Shown here one piece after another: positions 28,393 through 39,953 of a DNA stretch of 64,000 nt. Source of the DNA: Pleomorphomonas sp. (GTDB taxonomy: Bacteria > Pseudomonadota > Alphaproteobacteria > Rhizobiales > Pleomorphomonadaceae); assembly GCA_029976075.1 (NCBI GenBank), contig JARKNW010000021.1:1-64000 (forward strand), read 5' to 3'. The notes under the pieces were generated by a model. The model saw nothing but the letters and a program-made list of their open reading frames with translations, made no database searches and was not told the DNA's origin. The translations under genes and the position numbers were made by a program. Numbering within the stretch: the stretch's first letter is position 1; each line of letters opens with the position of its first letter.

Positions 28393-28698
28393 CCAGTCAC
28401 TCCCAGAAAGCTCTTCACCGCGCCCGTCGGCGGGCACAGAGGCGGATGACGTTTACGGCGAAACGTCGTCCGCTCCAACTCCTTGCACATGAACAAGGTT
28501 CGAAAATGCCGGACAACATCGGCATCGGACTTGCTGGGCTTTCCATCTCAGCCCATTCGCCACGCTCCAGAGCCAAACGAATATCGTCACATCGATATTT
28601 TTCTCTAGGACACGCGCCGGAGGCGGCAAATTGTCACATGGGGTTAACCTCTCGGGGCCCAGCATGGATCATCGTCATTGGCAACGACAGAGACTGAC
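28393..28698. other. Intergenic region between ROK kinase and second chemoreceptor
   Basis: A 306-base divergent region. It contains the short dyad AATATCG/CGATATT (28580-28586 with 28593-28599) followed by TTTC, which could be an operator or a small terminator. Nothing else is recognised. Confidence 0.4.
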
Positions 28699-30759
28699 AT
28701 GCGCCTTCGCAATCTTCCCCTCCGCACCAAGCTCATCGCCAGTATCGGCCTGCTGCTCGCGGTGGCGCTCGGCACCCTGACCGCACTTGCGGCCTACATG
28801 TCCATGAAGAGCGAATATGCAAACGCCGAGCGACGCGCATCGGACCTGATGACCGGCTACTCGCTCGACATTCGCAGCAAAGTCGCCGATGCCTATACCG
28901 TCGGGACGACCATTGCCCGAGCGGTGGAGGGCCTGGTTGCCGATGGCAAGGCCGACCGCGATAGTCTGGGCCGATTGGTGACCTCGGTCGTATCCGCGCA
29001 CCCGGAACTTCTGGGCACGACGCTCGCCTTCGAGCCAAACGCCGTTGATAACCGGGATTCCGATTTCAAGACGCATGCCTACTCGGATGCAACGGGCCGC
29101 TTCGTTCCCTATTTCTATCATCGTGCCGACGGCTCGGTTGCCGTCGAAAAACTGGTCATGACGAAGGAAGCCGGGACCGAAGGCTGGTACGACCTTCCCT
29201 TGCGTGAGAACCGCGATCTCGTTACCGCCCCCTACATCTACCCGATCGATGGCAAGGACACGTTGATGTCGACGCTGTCGCTGGTGGTACATCGGGCCGG
29301 CAAGCCGATCGGCATCGCCACCGCCGACTTGCCGCTCACCAAAGTCTCCGCTTTTGTCTCTTCGCTGAAGCCATTCGACACGGGCGCCGTCCGGTTGATC
29401 GGGACCGACAACCTCTGGGTTGCCAACCCCGACGGATCGTTGATCGGCAAGACCGCCGAGGATGACCTTGCGAAGGCTGCCCTGGCCATGACGCCGGGCA
29501 ACAGTGGCACCGTCGAGATCAATGGCGTTTCCACCTATCTCACAACTGCCAAGGTCAGCTTTCCTGGGGTGAAGGAAACCTGGACCCTGGTAATGACCGT
29601 GCCGGAGGCGACCCTAGCCGCCGATGCCCGGTCGAATGCCCTGGCCATGGTTGGCGCCTCGGTCATCGCCCTCCTCATCGGTCTTGGCTGTGTCGGCTAT
29701 CTGGCCCATACCCTGGCCAAGCCGATCGGCGGCATGGCCCACCGCATGGAGGCGCTTGCTTCAGGCGATACCTCCGTCGCCGTCGAAGGCGCCGATCGTG
29801 CCGACGAGCTCGGCGCCATGGCCCGCGCCATCAACATCTTCCGCGACCATACTATTGCTCGCCGCGAACTGGAGAGCGGCCAGGCGAAGGAAGCCGCGCA
29901 CCGAAATGCACGGCAGACCGAGATCGACAGGCTGGTCGCCGGCTTCCGCGAGGAAGCGACGGCCGTCATCGAACGCGTTTCCAATGCCAGCCGGGGTCTC
30001 GATACCATCGCGCGCGAGATGGCCGCCTCGGCCGGCCGCAGCACGGAACGGGCGAGCATCGCCCACGACGCCGCCGGCCGCGCTTCCGACAACGTGCAGA
30101 CTGTCGCGTCGGCTGCCGAAGAGCTGGCTGCGTCCATCGGCGAGATATCCGCCCAGGTCGCCCGGACATCAACCGTGATCGGCTCCGCCACGGAGGGCGC
30201 TCGCGTCAGCCACGAGAAGGTCGGCGAACTCGCCAAGGCAGCCTCCAAGATCGGGGAAGTCGTGACACTGATCCAGGCCGTCGCCGATCAGACCAACCTT
30301 CTGGCCCTCAATGCCACCATCGAGGCCGCTCGCGCCGGCGAGGCCGGCAAGGGGTTTGCCGTGGTGGCGAGCGAGGTGAAGAACCTTGCCGGACAGACCG
30401 CCAAGGCCACCGAGGAGATCTCGCACCAGATCGCGGCCATCCAGCAAGCCACCGACGAAGCGGTCGGCGTCATCGCCGGCATTGCCAGCACCATGGAAGA
30501 CGTCAACACTCACGCCGCGACCATTGCCGCCGCCGTCGAGGAACAGGGCGCGGCAACCTCCGAGATCGGTTCGAGCGTTGAAGCGGCGTCGCTTGAAACC
30601 CGGACCGTTGCCGACAATGTCGACAGCCTCAGCGCCGCCGTCGGCGAGACGAGTAGCGCCGCCAACCGCGTCCTCGAGGCGGCGGCCACCGTCGATGCGG
30701 TCAAGGATGAACTGGCCCGGGAGGTCGACCGCTTCCTCAAGGCGGTGGCGGCAGCCTGA
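28699..30759 (+). CDS. Methyl-accepting chemotaxis protein with dCACHE sensor
   Basis: A 686-aa chemoreceptor with TM1 at about residues 11-33 and a periplasmic double-CACHE domain to about residue 310 ([20 protein letters not shown] and [18 protein letters not shown] are typical). TM2 is at about 313-336, then HAMP and the signalling coiled coil with tip [18 protein letters not shown]. dCACHE domains bind amino acids, amines, sugars or organic acids; the ligand here is unknown. A TTG at 28678 is an alternative start. It is unrelated in sensor type to the receptor at 4626 but near-identical in the signalling tip. Confidence 0.92.
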   Translation: MRLRNLPLRTKLIASIGLLLAVALGTLTALAAYMSMKSEYANAERRASDLMTGYSLDIRSKVADAYTVGTTIARAVEGLVADGKADRDSLGRLVTSVVSAHPELLGTTLAFEPNAVDNRDSDFKTHAYSDATGRFVPYFYHRADGSVAVEKLVMTKEAGTEGWYDLPLRENRDLVTAPYIYPIDGKDTLMSTLSLVVHRAGKPIGIATADLPLTKVSAFVSSLKPFDTGAVRLIGTDNLWVANPDGSLIGKTAEDDLAKAALAMTPGNSGTVEINGVSTYLTTAKVSFPGVKETWTLVMTVPEATLAADARSNALAMVGASVIALLIGLGCVGYLAHTLAKPIGGMAHRMEALASGDTSVAVEGADRADELGAMARAINIFRDHTIARRELESGQAKEAAHRNARQTEIDRLVAGFREEATAVIERVSNASRGLDTIAREMAASAGRSTERASIAHDAAGRASDNVQTVASAAEELAASIGEISAQVARTSTVIGSATEGARVSHEKVGELAKAASKIGEVVTLIQAVADQTNLLALNATIEAARAGEAGKGFAVVASEVKNLAGQTAKATEEISHQIAAIQQATDEAVGVIAGIASTMEDVNTHAATIAAAVEEQGAATSEIGSSVEAASLETRTVADNVDSLSAAVGETSSAANRVLEAAATVDAVKDELAREVDRFLKAVAAA

Positions 30760-30786
30760 GGTCGCCTCCCCTGCATCTGCCGGCAG

Positions 30787-32007
30787 TCAGCTTCCGTCGA
30801 GCTTCTCGGTGCGACGGAGATCTGGGAAGATGACCGACCAGAGGCCGGCAACCGCGAGCGTGCCGATACCGCCGAACACCACGGCCGGAACAGTTCCGAT
30901 CAGCGCCGCCATGCTGCCGGCGCGGAACTCGCCAAGCTCGTTCGAGGCCCCGACGAACACCATGTTGACGGCAGAGACGCGGCCGCGCAGTTCGTCGGGC
31001 GTGGCAAGCTGGATCAACGTCTCTCGTACGTACACCGAGATCATGTCGCCGGCCCCCATCAGGCCGAGACAGAGGATGGAAAGCCACGGCGTCACCGAGA
31101 CGCCGAATATCACGGTTGCCAGACCGAAAACCGCGACGCCCAGGAACATCTTGACGCCGGCCATCGTCCGAATCGGAAATCTTGCCAGAAGGGCGGCCAC
31201 CAGGATGGCACCGACGCCCGGCGCCGCCCGCATCATGCCGAGACCGACCGGCCCCAACACCAGGATATCGGAGGCGTAGATCGGCATCAGCGCCACCGCG
31301 CCGCCGAGCAGCACCGCGAACAGATCCAGCGAGATGGCGCCAAGCACGATGCGGTTGGAGAAAACGTAGCGAAAGCCAGCCGATACCGCCTGCCAAGCCG
31401 GCTCCTTGGCCTGCCGGGCGACGGTGATCGGCGGCAAAGCCAGCATCAAACCGACTGCGGCGGCCAGCAACACCACCGCCGTACCGAAGGCGGCAAGCTC
31501 GGACACACCGTAGAGAAGACCACCGGCCACCGGGCCTCCGATCGCGGCCACCTGCCAGGACGAAGACACCCAGCCGATGGCATTGGCAAGCGCCGCACGC
31601 GGCACCAGATTGGGGACCACCGACTGCATGGCCGGCCCCATGAAGGCGCGGGCGATACCCAACACCAAAAGGATGACATAGATCGGCGCGACGCTCGGCG
31701 ATGCCGTCCATGACAGAACAAACAGCCAGACCGCCGCAGCGGCTTCGACACCAAAGCAGGCGACGATGATGACACGCCGCGAAACCCGATCGGCGACGGT
31801 ACCGGTGATCAGGACCAGCAGGAAAGCCGGCAGGAACTGCATCAACCCGACATAGCCGAGCGCCATGGGGTCATGGGTCAGGTCATAAACCTTCCAGCCG
31901 ACAGCAACCACCACGATCTGGATCGCGAATGTCGCGAACAGGCGCGCGAGCCAATAGAAGAGGTAAGGTCGGTGGGCGAAAGCGTTCGTCGAAGGCTGGG
32001 AGCTCAT
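30787..32007 (-). CDS. MFS exporter, EntS/MFS_3-like
   Basis: A 406-aa transporter with about 12 membrane helices. It begins FAHRPYLFYWLARLFATFAIQI and contains GTVADRVSRRVII (loop 2-3 motif) and ELRGRVSAVNMVFVGASNELGEF, which are typical of the MFS_3/EntS-like group that includes siderophore exporters. No siderophore genes are near, so the substrate is open. ATG 32007 (MSSQPSTNAF) is chosen over upstream starts to 32163, which would overlap the next gene's coding end. Confidence 0.82.
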   Translation of the reverse strand: MSSQPSTNAFAHRPYLFYWLARLFATFAIQIVVVAVGWKVYDLTHDPMALGYVGLMQFLPAFLLVLITGTVADRVSRRVIIVACFGVEAAAAVWLFVLSWTASPSVAPIYVILLVLGIARAFMGPAMQSVVPNLVPRAALANAIGWVSSSWQVAAIGGPVAGGLLYGVSELAAFGTAVVLLAAAVGLMLALPPITVARQAKEPAWQAVSAGFRYVFSNRIVLGAISLDLFAVLLGGAVALMPIYASDILVLGPVGLGMMRAAPGVGAILVAALLARFPIRTMAGVKMFLGVAVFGLATVIFGVSVTPWLSILCLGLMGAGDMISVYVRETLIQLATPDELRGRVSAVNMVFVGASNELGEFRAGSMAALIGTVPAVVFGGIGTLAVAGLWSVIFPDLRRTEKLDGS

Positions 32008-32128
32008 GTGGTCACTCGGGCGGGCGCGGCTCGGGGCCAGAAGACGACGATTTGTGATTGAGAACGGCGGTCGAGACAAGCCGCCTGATGGGCCTGACCG
32101 TTCGGTATCGGCGTCATCGCCGCTCGAT

Positions 32129-33196
32129 TCAGACTTCCTCGCGCCGTGCCCGCCGAACGGCAAGCCGATGGCGCCCCTCGAAGAAGGCGAGCAGCATCAG
32201 GGCAAAGATCAGCGGAACCACGAAATAGATGAGGCGAAACAGGATCAGCGCCGCAGCGACATCCGGACGATGGGCGATGCCGAGCCCGGTCACCACCGTA
32301 GCCTCGAAAACCCCGACGCCGCCAGGCGTGTTGGCTGCCATGCCGGCCAGGAAAGCGATGGAATAGGTTACGAGATAGCGAGCGACATCCGGCACGGCAT
32401 CGGGCGGCAACAAAACATAAAGCGTGCCGCAAGCGGCCAGCAGATCGATCGCCCCGGCCAGCACCATCAGGAAGGCCGGCTTCGCCTTGGGCATGCGCAC
32501 CACCATGCCACTCACCCTGATGGCACGACGCTTCTTGGCCAGCCAGACGATGAAGGCGGTGAGCGCCACCAGAATGATGAGACCGACCAGCCGGTCGATG
32601 TAGTGGTTCGGGAACACCGGGTATTGGGTGGTCGGCTCCAGCGTCAGCGCCAGACCGATGACGAACATGATGCCCGACCACATGGTCAGCCAGCTCATCA
32701 CGATTAATCTGGCGACCACCGAGAAGCTGACACCGACCATGGAATAGATGCGGTAGCGCGCCCCGCCGCCCGACAGCAGCGGAAAGCCAAGGGTGTTCGC
32801 GAACACATTGGCGATGAGTCCGCCGAACACCGCCCGCGTCAGGCTGATGGAACTGGTATAGTTGAGCGCATGCAGGGCCAGGAGATCATAGGTGGCCAGC
32901 GCTGCGAGACCACACAGGGTGAGCCCGAACGCCAGTGCGAAACGATGGGCAGGCAACGCCAGCAGGGCAGCGTGGATGTCGGCAAGCGACATCTTGGTCG
33001 CCATGTCCCACAGGACCCACACCGCGCCGGCGATCAGCACCACCGCGATGATCGGACCGACCCACCTCAGCACGCGCGCAAGGCGCCCCGGCGGCGCTTC
33101 CGCGCTGATATCGTCGTCGGTGGGATCGCTCAAGTCCTGTCGTCTCCATCCGGGAAGGCGGTTCCGGGCGCGCGGCCCCGGCCTCTGGTCTTTCAT
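32129..33196 (-). CDS. LPG-synthase-type (UPF0104) integral membrane protein
   Basis: A 355-aa membrane protein with about eight helices and the GVGVFEATVV motif of the lysylphosphatidylglycerol synthase/flippase transmembrane family (UPF0104). No C-terminal aminoacyl transferase domain is present, so it is the membrane part alone. Such proteins are proposed to flip or process lipids and to occur next to polyketide or hopanoid genes; neither is adjacent. Start ATG 33196 (MKDQRPGP) has no strong ribosome site, and the true start could be internal. Confidence 0.83.
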   Translation of the reverse strand: MKDQRPGPRARNRLPGWRRQDLSDPTDDDISAEAPPGRLARVLRWVGPIIAVVLIAGAVWVLWDMATKMSLADIHAALLALPAHRFALAFGLTLCGLAALATYDLLALHALNYTSSISLTRAVFGGLIANVFANTLGFPLLSGGGARYRIYSMVGVSFSVVARLIVMSWLTMWSGIMFVIGLALTLEPTTQYPVFPNHYIDRLVGLIILVALTAFIVWLAKKRRAIRVSGMVVRMPKAKPAFLMVLAGAIDLLAACGTLYVLLPPDAVPDVARYLVTYSIAFLAGMAANTPGGVGVFEATVVTGLGIAHRPDVAAALILFRLIYFVVPLIFALMLLAFFEGRHRLAVRRARREEV

Positions 33197-33281
33197 TTAG
33201 AACGCCGGCCGCCAAACGCAAATGTCTTTTTCGGCAAGAGCGTAACCACAGCCTTGCCGAGCGATGTTGATAAGCTGCCTA

Positions 33282-35492
33282 TCAGGGGAATGAGAACTTG
33301 ATGCTACGTTCGTCAAATACCTGCTTGACCAGTTCATTATAGAGCCGCCCCGTCGCCCATTGTTCGCCGGGCAGGGTCTTGATGCGAACTTTCAGCGCGA
33401 CGCCCGCCGATGAGAAGGAAACGACACCCTGCATTTCCAGCGGCTCCAGGATAACGGCGCCGCGCGGCCCATCCATCAGTCGATCGAAGGCTTCCCGCAT
33501 GCCGGCCTTTGCATCCTCCAGATCGGTCGGATAGGCGACGCTGACCGTCGAAGCGGCAAAGGCAAAGCCGCGCATGGCATTGGAAACGCTGGTCACCGAC
33601 GAGAACGGGATGATGTGGTAGACGCCGTCGGCATCACGGATGCCCACCGATCGAATGGTCAACCGATCGACGACACCGGTGAGACCGGCCACGGTGACCA
33701 CATCGCCCTCGTTCATGGCGTTCTCGAACTGAATGAAGGCGCCGGTGATGATGTCCTGAACCAGTTTTTGCGAACCGAAGCCGACGGCCAGCCCGACGAC
33801 ACCAGCACCGGCAACCAGAGGCGCGATGTCGACACCGAGCTGAGACAGCGTCAGCATGGCGGCAATGATGATCAGCACGATCGAAAAAGCGTTTCGGAAC
33901 AACGATAGCAATGTCCGTGTGCGGGCATTGGTGATGCGACCGAGTGACGGGTTGAGGCGATATTCCACCCAGCTCGAAGCGGCGAGCCAAATGCTTCCCG
34001 CTGCCAGCACGATGATGATTGCCGACAGGACGCGTCCCACGGCATCGGTGCCGCGACTGGATTCGAACCACGCAATGAGATCGATGACGCCCCAGCTCTG
34101 CAACACGACGGCCGCCACCACCACGACCAACGAGATGCGGATGGCCCGAAAGACCATCGGAACCATCATGTTGAGCCGGGCTTCGAGCAGAGGCAGCGTT
34201 TTCTTGACATCCGCCGGCAGGCGAACGCCGCCGGATATGGCATGCGCGATCAGGCCATCAACGATACCGCCAAGCGCAATGGCGAACACCGTCTCCACCG
34301 TCGCCCAGGCCATGTAGTCGACGGCATCGAACGGCCGGCTGACCCACAGCACGAAGGCGACGGCAAAGTAGACGATCACGACGATATGCCAGCCATGGGC
34401 CAGAAGCGCCAAGGCCGTACGCAGCACGGAGCTCTTCACCGGCTCGATCAACCGATAGAGACCCGCCCTGACCTCGTCGCGTTTTGCGGTCACCAATATG
34501 GTGGCCCCGACGAGGGTGATCAGAACGATGGCCAGACGGAAGCCGATGCCCACCGAGAAGCCGATCGCCTTGTTGACCAGTGGGTGGGCCACCAGCACGC
34601 CATAGCCCAGGAAGCCGATCAGGCGACTGAGCCAGAGATACCAGAAGCGCGACGTCGCCGGATCAAGATTGAACACGCGAAGGGCCGGCCGACGATACTG
34701 CAGCACCGTTGCAAGACAGCTTTTCAGGAACTCGATCACCACGAAAGCATCGATGAACAGGCTTTGCATCAGATCGATGCGCCCTCCGCCCGATACGGCA
34801 ATGGCATAGGCGGACGTCACGAACCAGGCGAGACCAATCACGGTCCAGTCGATGAGAAGAGCCAGACCGCTCCAGGGAATGCGCCGCGGCAGTGGCTTGT
34901 CCTGAGCAAGGCGCTCGACCGCGCCAAGGGGAAAACGAGCGAGGAAGCGAGCGACGTTCAACGTCGCAAAGGCAAAGACGACGAGAACCGCCAGCGACAG
35001 CCCCTGCTCGCGCACCCCCTCCCAGTTGATGGCTGCGCTGCCATCGAAGAGCCGAGTCAGATTGCCGAGGCCTCGGCCGATTTTCAGCACGACGTCGACG
35101 ACTTGCCGCGACAAGTCCTGGGTTACCGAGCCAATCTCCTTGGCAAGCGGCACGGCCTGGTTGTCGGAAGGTGCCGGCTGGGATGCATCGGCGGGAACAG
35201 CGGCCGCATCGCCCGTCGTCGGTTGAGCCAGCTTTTCAAGTTCATCGATAAGCTTAGCCCGGGCGTTGTCATCCTTCAGGATGTCGACAAGAGCCTTGGC
35301 AGCTTCAGGTGACGTGACGGGAGCAGGCTCGGGTACAGCCGGCTTGGTCGGCAACGCAAGTTTCGGCATGACGACCGCCGGAGGCGCAGCCGGAGCGGCG
35401 GCAGGTGCCGCAGTCTGAGCCATCGCGATGGCCGGAAAGGCGAACGCGAGAACAAGGGCGAGAAGACGTAGGACGGACATGGTTCGCATCAT
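33282..35492 (-). CDS. MscS-family mechanosensitive channel, large form
   Basis: A 736-aa inner-membrane channel of the YbdG/MscM-like size class. It has a signal peptide and a Pro/Ala-rich linker (to about residue 60), many membrane helices, then the MscS core. The pore helix and beta domain run VGLAVGFGSQKLVQDIITGAF then NEGDVVTVAGL, followed by the C-terminal vestibule ending FDERSIKFSFP. It would protect against hypo-osmotic shock. Three close ATGs (35492, 35489, 35480) are possible starts; the frame is open to 35615. Confidence 0.88.
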   Translation of the reverse strand: MMRTMSVLRLLALVLAFAFPAIAMAQTAAPAAAPAAPPAVVMPKLALPTKPAVPEPAPVTSPEAAKALVDILKDDNARAKLIDELEKLAQPTTGDAAAVPADASQPAPSDNQAVPLAKEIGSVTQDLSRQVVDVVLKIGRGLGNLTRLFDGSAAINWEGVREQGLSLAVLVVFAFATLNVARFLARFPLGAVERLAQDKPLPRRIPWSGLALLIDWTVIGLAWFVTSAYAIAVSGGGRIDLMQSLFIDAFVVIEFLKSCLATVLQYRRPALRVFNLDPATSRFWYLWLSRLIGFLGYGVLVAHPLVNKAIGFSVGIGFRLAIVLITLVGATILVTAKRDEVRAGLYRLIEPVKSSVLRTALALLAHGWHIVVIVYFAVAFVLWVSRPFDAVDYMAWATVETVFAIALGGIVDGLIAHAISGGVRLPADVKKTLPLLEARLNMMVPMVFRAIRISLVVVVAAVVLQSWGVIDLIAWFESSRGTDAVGRVLSAIIIVLAAGSIWLAASSWVEYRLNPSLGRITNARTRTLLSLFRNAFSIVLIIIAAMLTLSQLGVDIAPLVAGAGVVGLAVGFGSQKLVQDIITGAFIQFENAMNEGDVVTVAGLTGVVDRLTIRSVGIRDADGVYHIIPFSSVTSVSNAMRGFAFAASTVSVAYPTDLEDAKAGMREAFDRLMDGPRGAVILEPLEMQGVVSFSSAGVALKVRIKTLPGEQWATGRLYNELVKQVFDERSIKFSFP

Positions 35493-35572
35493 CAACGACC
35501 GGAGTAGCCTTCTGTCTTGCCCAAAAGACGGCAGGGCGCAAGCTAACCAAGCTGACACCGCACAACGTCGGG

Positions 35573-37390
<1,818 letters not shown>

Positions 37391-37407
37391 GACCTATATC
37401 GTCTCCA

Positions 37408-38259
37408 TCAGCCGCGCAGCGTGAAGGCTTCGTCGGCGAGCCGCTCGACGATCTCGCGCAGCGCCTTGCGTGACGGACCGGCCGCCGCTACCTGCCGCGA
37501 CACATTGGGCAGCGTGCGCTTGGCCGCCGCCCGACCGAAGCGCGACCTGAGATCGGCCATGGTGGCACCCTGGGCACCGATGCCGGGCGCCAGGATCAGC
37601 GAGGTCGGCAGACGTTCGAGTACCTCGCCAGCGTCGTCGAGCGTTGCGCCGACAACCGCCCCGCAGGGGCCATTGCCCGTCTTGCCGAGCGCACCCTGAT
37701 TGAACGCAGTGAGATCGTCGGCCAGCGCATCGGCCACGGTGCGATCGTCTTCCTGCCGGGCGTTTTGCAGCAGAATGCCATCGGGGTTCGACGAGCGAAC
37801 CACCACGAAGAGGCCTGCGCCGTGCTCGGCAGCACGCTTGACCACCGGTTTCAGCGACCCCGAGCCCATGTAGGCACCGAGCGTGATCGCATCGGCAGGC
37901 GTCCCGGCGTCGTCACCGATCCAGGCAGCAGCATAGGCTTCGATGGTGTGCCCGATATCCATTCGCTTGATGTCGGCGATCACGAGGGCATCGGCCGAAC
38001 GGGCGTGACCGATCACCTCCGCCGCCGACTTCAGCCCCTGCCAGCCAAAGCGTTCGAAAAAGGCGATCTGCGGTTTGAAGATGCCGACGAGGTCACCCAC
38101 CGCTTCCACCATTTCGAGGCCGAACACCCGCACGCCCTCGGCATTGTAGGGAAGATCCCAAGCCTTCAGCACTTCCGGCGCCGGATCGATACCGACGGTG
38201 AGCGGCGAACGGCGATCGGCGATCGCCTCGAAGCGGTCGGCGAAGGAAATAACGGACAT
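37408..38259 (-). CDS. pyrF: Orotidine 5'-phosphate decarboxylase, type 2
   Basis: PyrF decarboxylates OMP to UMP, the last step of de novo pyrimidine synthesis. The 283-aa product has the active-site motif IADIKRMDIGHT (Asp-x-Lys-x-x-Asp), LTVGIDP near the N-terminus and ILAPGIGAQG for phosphate binding. The length and the MDIG form match the longer subfamily 2. A GGAGATCCTCC stretch precedes ATG 38259; the frame starts upstream at 38301. Confidence 0.94.
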   Translation of the reverse strand: MSVISFADRFEAIADRRSPLTVGIDPAPEVLKAWDLPYNAEGVRVFGLEMVEAVGDLVGIFKPQIAFFERFGWQGLKSAAEVIGHARSADALVIADIKRMDIGHTIEAYAAAWIGDDAGTPADAITLGAYMGSGSLKPVVKRAAEHGAGLFVVVRSSNPDGILLQNARQEDDRTVADALADDLTAFNQGALGKTGNGPCGAVVGATLDDAGEVLERLPTSLILAPGIGAQGATMADLRSRFGRAAAKRTLPNVSRQVAAAGPSRKALREIVERLADEAFTLRG

Positions 38260-38297
38260 GGAGGATCTCCGGGCTGGGCGTTGGCAGGCGATATAGC

Positions 38298-38328
38298 GCA
38301 TCGCGCGGAAAAGTGGGAACCGCTTTTC
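38298..38328. repeat. Palindromic intergenic repeat, copy B
   Basis: The first 31 bases, from GCATCG through CGGAAAAG and GGGA to CCG and TTTTC, differ from copy A (15865 onward) at only a few positions. The right half is degenerate. It lies between pyrF and the aldehyde dehydrogenase gene. Confidence 0.6.
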
Positions 38329-38397
38329 AGCGAAAGGTCAAAACGCACAGCGCTCGGAAGACCATTGTTGGATGGCAATTGGATCGAACACGCCCGC

Positions 38398-39801
38398 TCA
38401 GACCGGCGCTCGACGGACGTACCAGCTTTTCGGGCGCGTCAAACCATGGAACCCAAGCGGTGATAGAGCGGCGCCGCGACCGGTATCCTTGACGCCGGTC
38501 CAGGTCAAAGCCGGATCGAGATAGTCGCAGCGATTGACGAAAACGGTGCCAGTCTCGAGCTCACGGCCGATGACCTCGGCAGCGTCAAGGTCTTCCGTCC
38601 AAAGCGAACACGTCAGCCCGTATTTCGAGTCATTCATCAGCGCCAGCGCTTCGGCGTCGTCTCGAACCCTCATGATGCCGACCGCCGGCCCGAAGGTTTC
38701 TTCGTTCATGAAGGCCATCTGATGATTGACCGAGGTCAGCACCTGCGGCGCGATATAGGGCGTTCCTTCCTTGTCGGCCGGAAACAGCTTCGGATCGATG
38801 TGAGATACGGCCCCGCCCCTCAGGGCCGAAGAGATCTGGTCGCGCACCGTCGCCGCGCCACGGGCACGCGCCATCGGTCCCAGCGTCACCTGGGGATCGG
38901 TGGGATTGCCCAGCACGTATTTCCTTGTGAGGTCGACCAGACCGTCGACGAAGTCGTCATAGACCTTCTCGTGCACATAGACCCGCTCGATGCCGCAACA
39001 ACACTGCCCCGAGTTGAAGAAGGCGCCGTCGGCCACGTTCTCGATGGCGAAGTCGAGCTTGGCGTCGGCGCGAACATAGGCGGGATCCTTGCCGCCGAGT
39101 TCGAGATTGATGGCGATGAAGGTGCCGACCGCGGCTCGCTCCATCGCGGCGCCGCCAGCCACCGAACCTGTGAAGGCAACCATGTCGGCCTTGCGGGCGG
39201 CAATCGCCGCCGCCGTCTGGTCATGGCTCAATACGATATGCTGGAACACGCCTTCCGGCAGACCAGCGGCATCAAAGGCATCCTGGAAGCGCTCGGCCAC
39301 CAGAAGCGTCTGGTCGGAGTGCTTCAGCACCACTGTATTGCCGGCCATCAGTGCCGGCATCACCGAGTTGACGGTGGTGAGATAAGGATAGTTCCAGGGC
39401 GCCACCACGAAGACGACGCCGAGCGGTTCGCGACTGATGGTGCGATGAGCACCACGATCGCCGAACTCAAGGCCGCTGTCGAGCGGGGCGAGGCTTTCGG
39501 CAGCGATCTTCGCCATGTGACGGGTGCGCTGCTCGACGCCGTTGAGCTCGAAGGGCGTATAACGGATCGGTCTCCCCATCTGCCAAGTCAGTTCCTCGGC
39601 AATGCGCGGACGCATGGCCAGCATGGCGTCGAGGGCCCTGAGACAATAGTCGATGCGCGTATCAAGCGGCAGCTTCGCCCAAGCCCTTTGAGCATCGCGA
39701 GCAAGGCGGAACACGCGATCCATCTCCGATTCCGTGGCAATCGGGCGTTCGGCATAAACCGAGCCGTCCACGGGAGAGACGAGCGTCATGACGTCGGACA
39801 T
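38398..39801 (-). CDS. NAD(P)-dependent aldehyde dehydrogenase
   Basis: A 467-aa member of the ALDH superfamily. It shows VVAPWNYPYLTTVNSVMPAL (cofactor loop), the general-base Glu in NLELGGKDPAYV, and the nucleophile cysteine in FFNSGQCCCGIERV. NEETFGPAVGIMRV lies in the C-terminal part. Substrate is uncertain; aminoaldehyde or succinate-semialdehyde enzymes are near relatives. GGAG nine bases before ATG 39801 favours that start over 39816. The ethanolamine-type permease gene lies just upstream on the same strand, hinting at amine catabolism. Confidence 0.88.
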   Translation of the reverse strand: MSDVMTLVSPVDGSVYAERPIATESEMDRVFRLARDAQRAWAKLPLDTRIDYCLRALDAMLAMRPRIAEELTWQMGRPIRYTPFELNGVEQRTRHMAKIAAESLAPLDSGLEFGDRGAHRTISREPLGVVFVVAPWNYPYLTTVNSVMPALMAGNTVVLKHSDQTLLVAERFQDAFDAAGLPEGVFQHIVLSHDQTAAAIAARKADMVAFTGSVAGGAAMERAAVGTFIAINLELGGKDPAYVRADAKLDFAIENVADGAFFNSGQCCCGIERVYVHEKVYDDFVDGLVDLTRKYVLGNPTDPQVTLGPMARARGAATVRDQISSALRGGAVSHIDPKLFPADKEGTPYIAPQVLTSVNHQMAFMNEETFGPAVGIMRVRDDAEALALMNDSKYGLTCSLWTEDLDAAEVIGRELETGTVFVNRCDYLDPALTWTGVKDTGRGAALSPLGFHGLTRPKSWYVRRAPV

Positions 39802-39902
39802 GATGGGTGGCTCCATTCGGCTCTAGATTGCATTTAGCAAAAACACTGACCCATCTCTGCATGCCGGCCCTCGGCAATCAAGTCGCCAAGGGAACATGCA
39901 AA

Positions 39903-39927
39903 CGGGGCGCCCGATCAAGGCGCCCCG
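39903..39927 (-). terminator. Terminator after the permease gene
   Basis: A perfect 9-bp stem CGGGGCGCC/GGCGCCCCG (39903-39911 with 39919-39927) is followed on the minus strand by TTTGC. It separates the permease from the aldehyde dehydrogenase gene, though readthrough is possible because the T-run is short. Confidence 0.65.
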
Positions 39928-39953
39928 CAAGTCTCACCTTGAAACCCAAAGGC

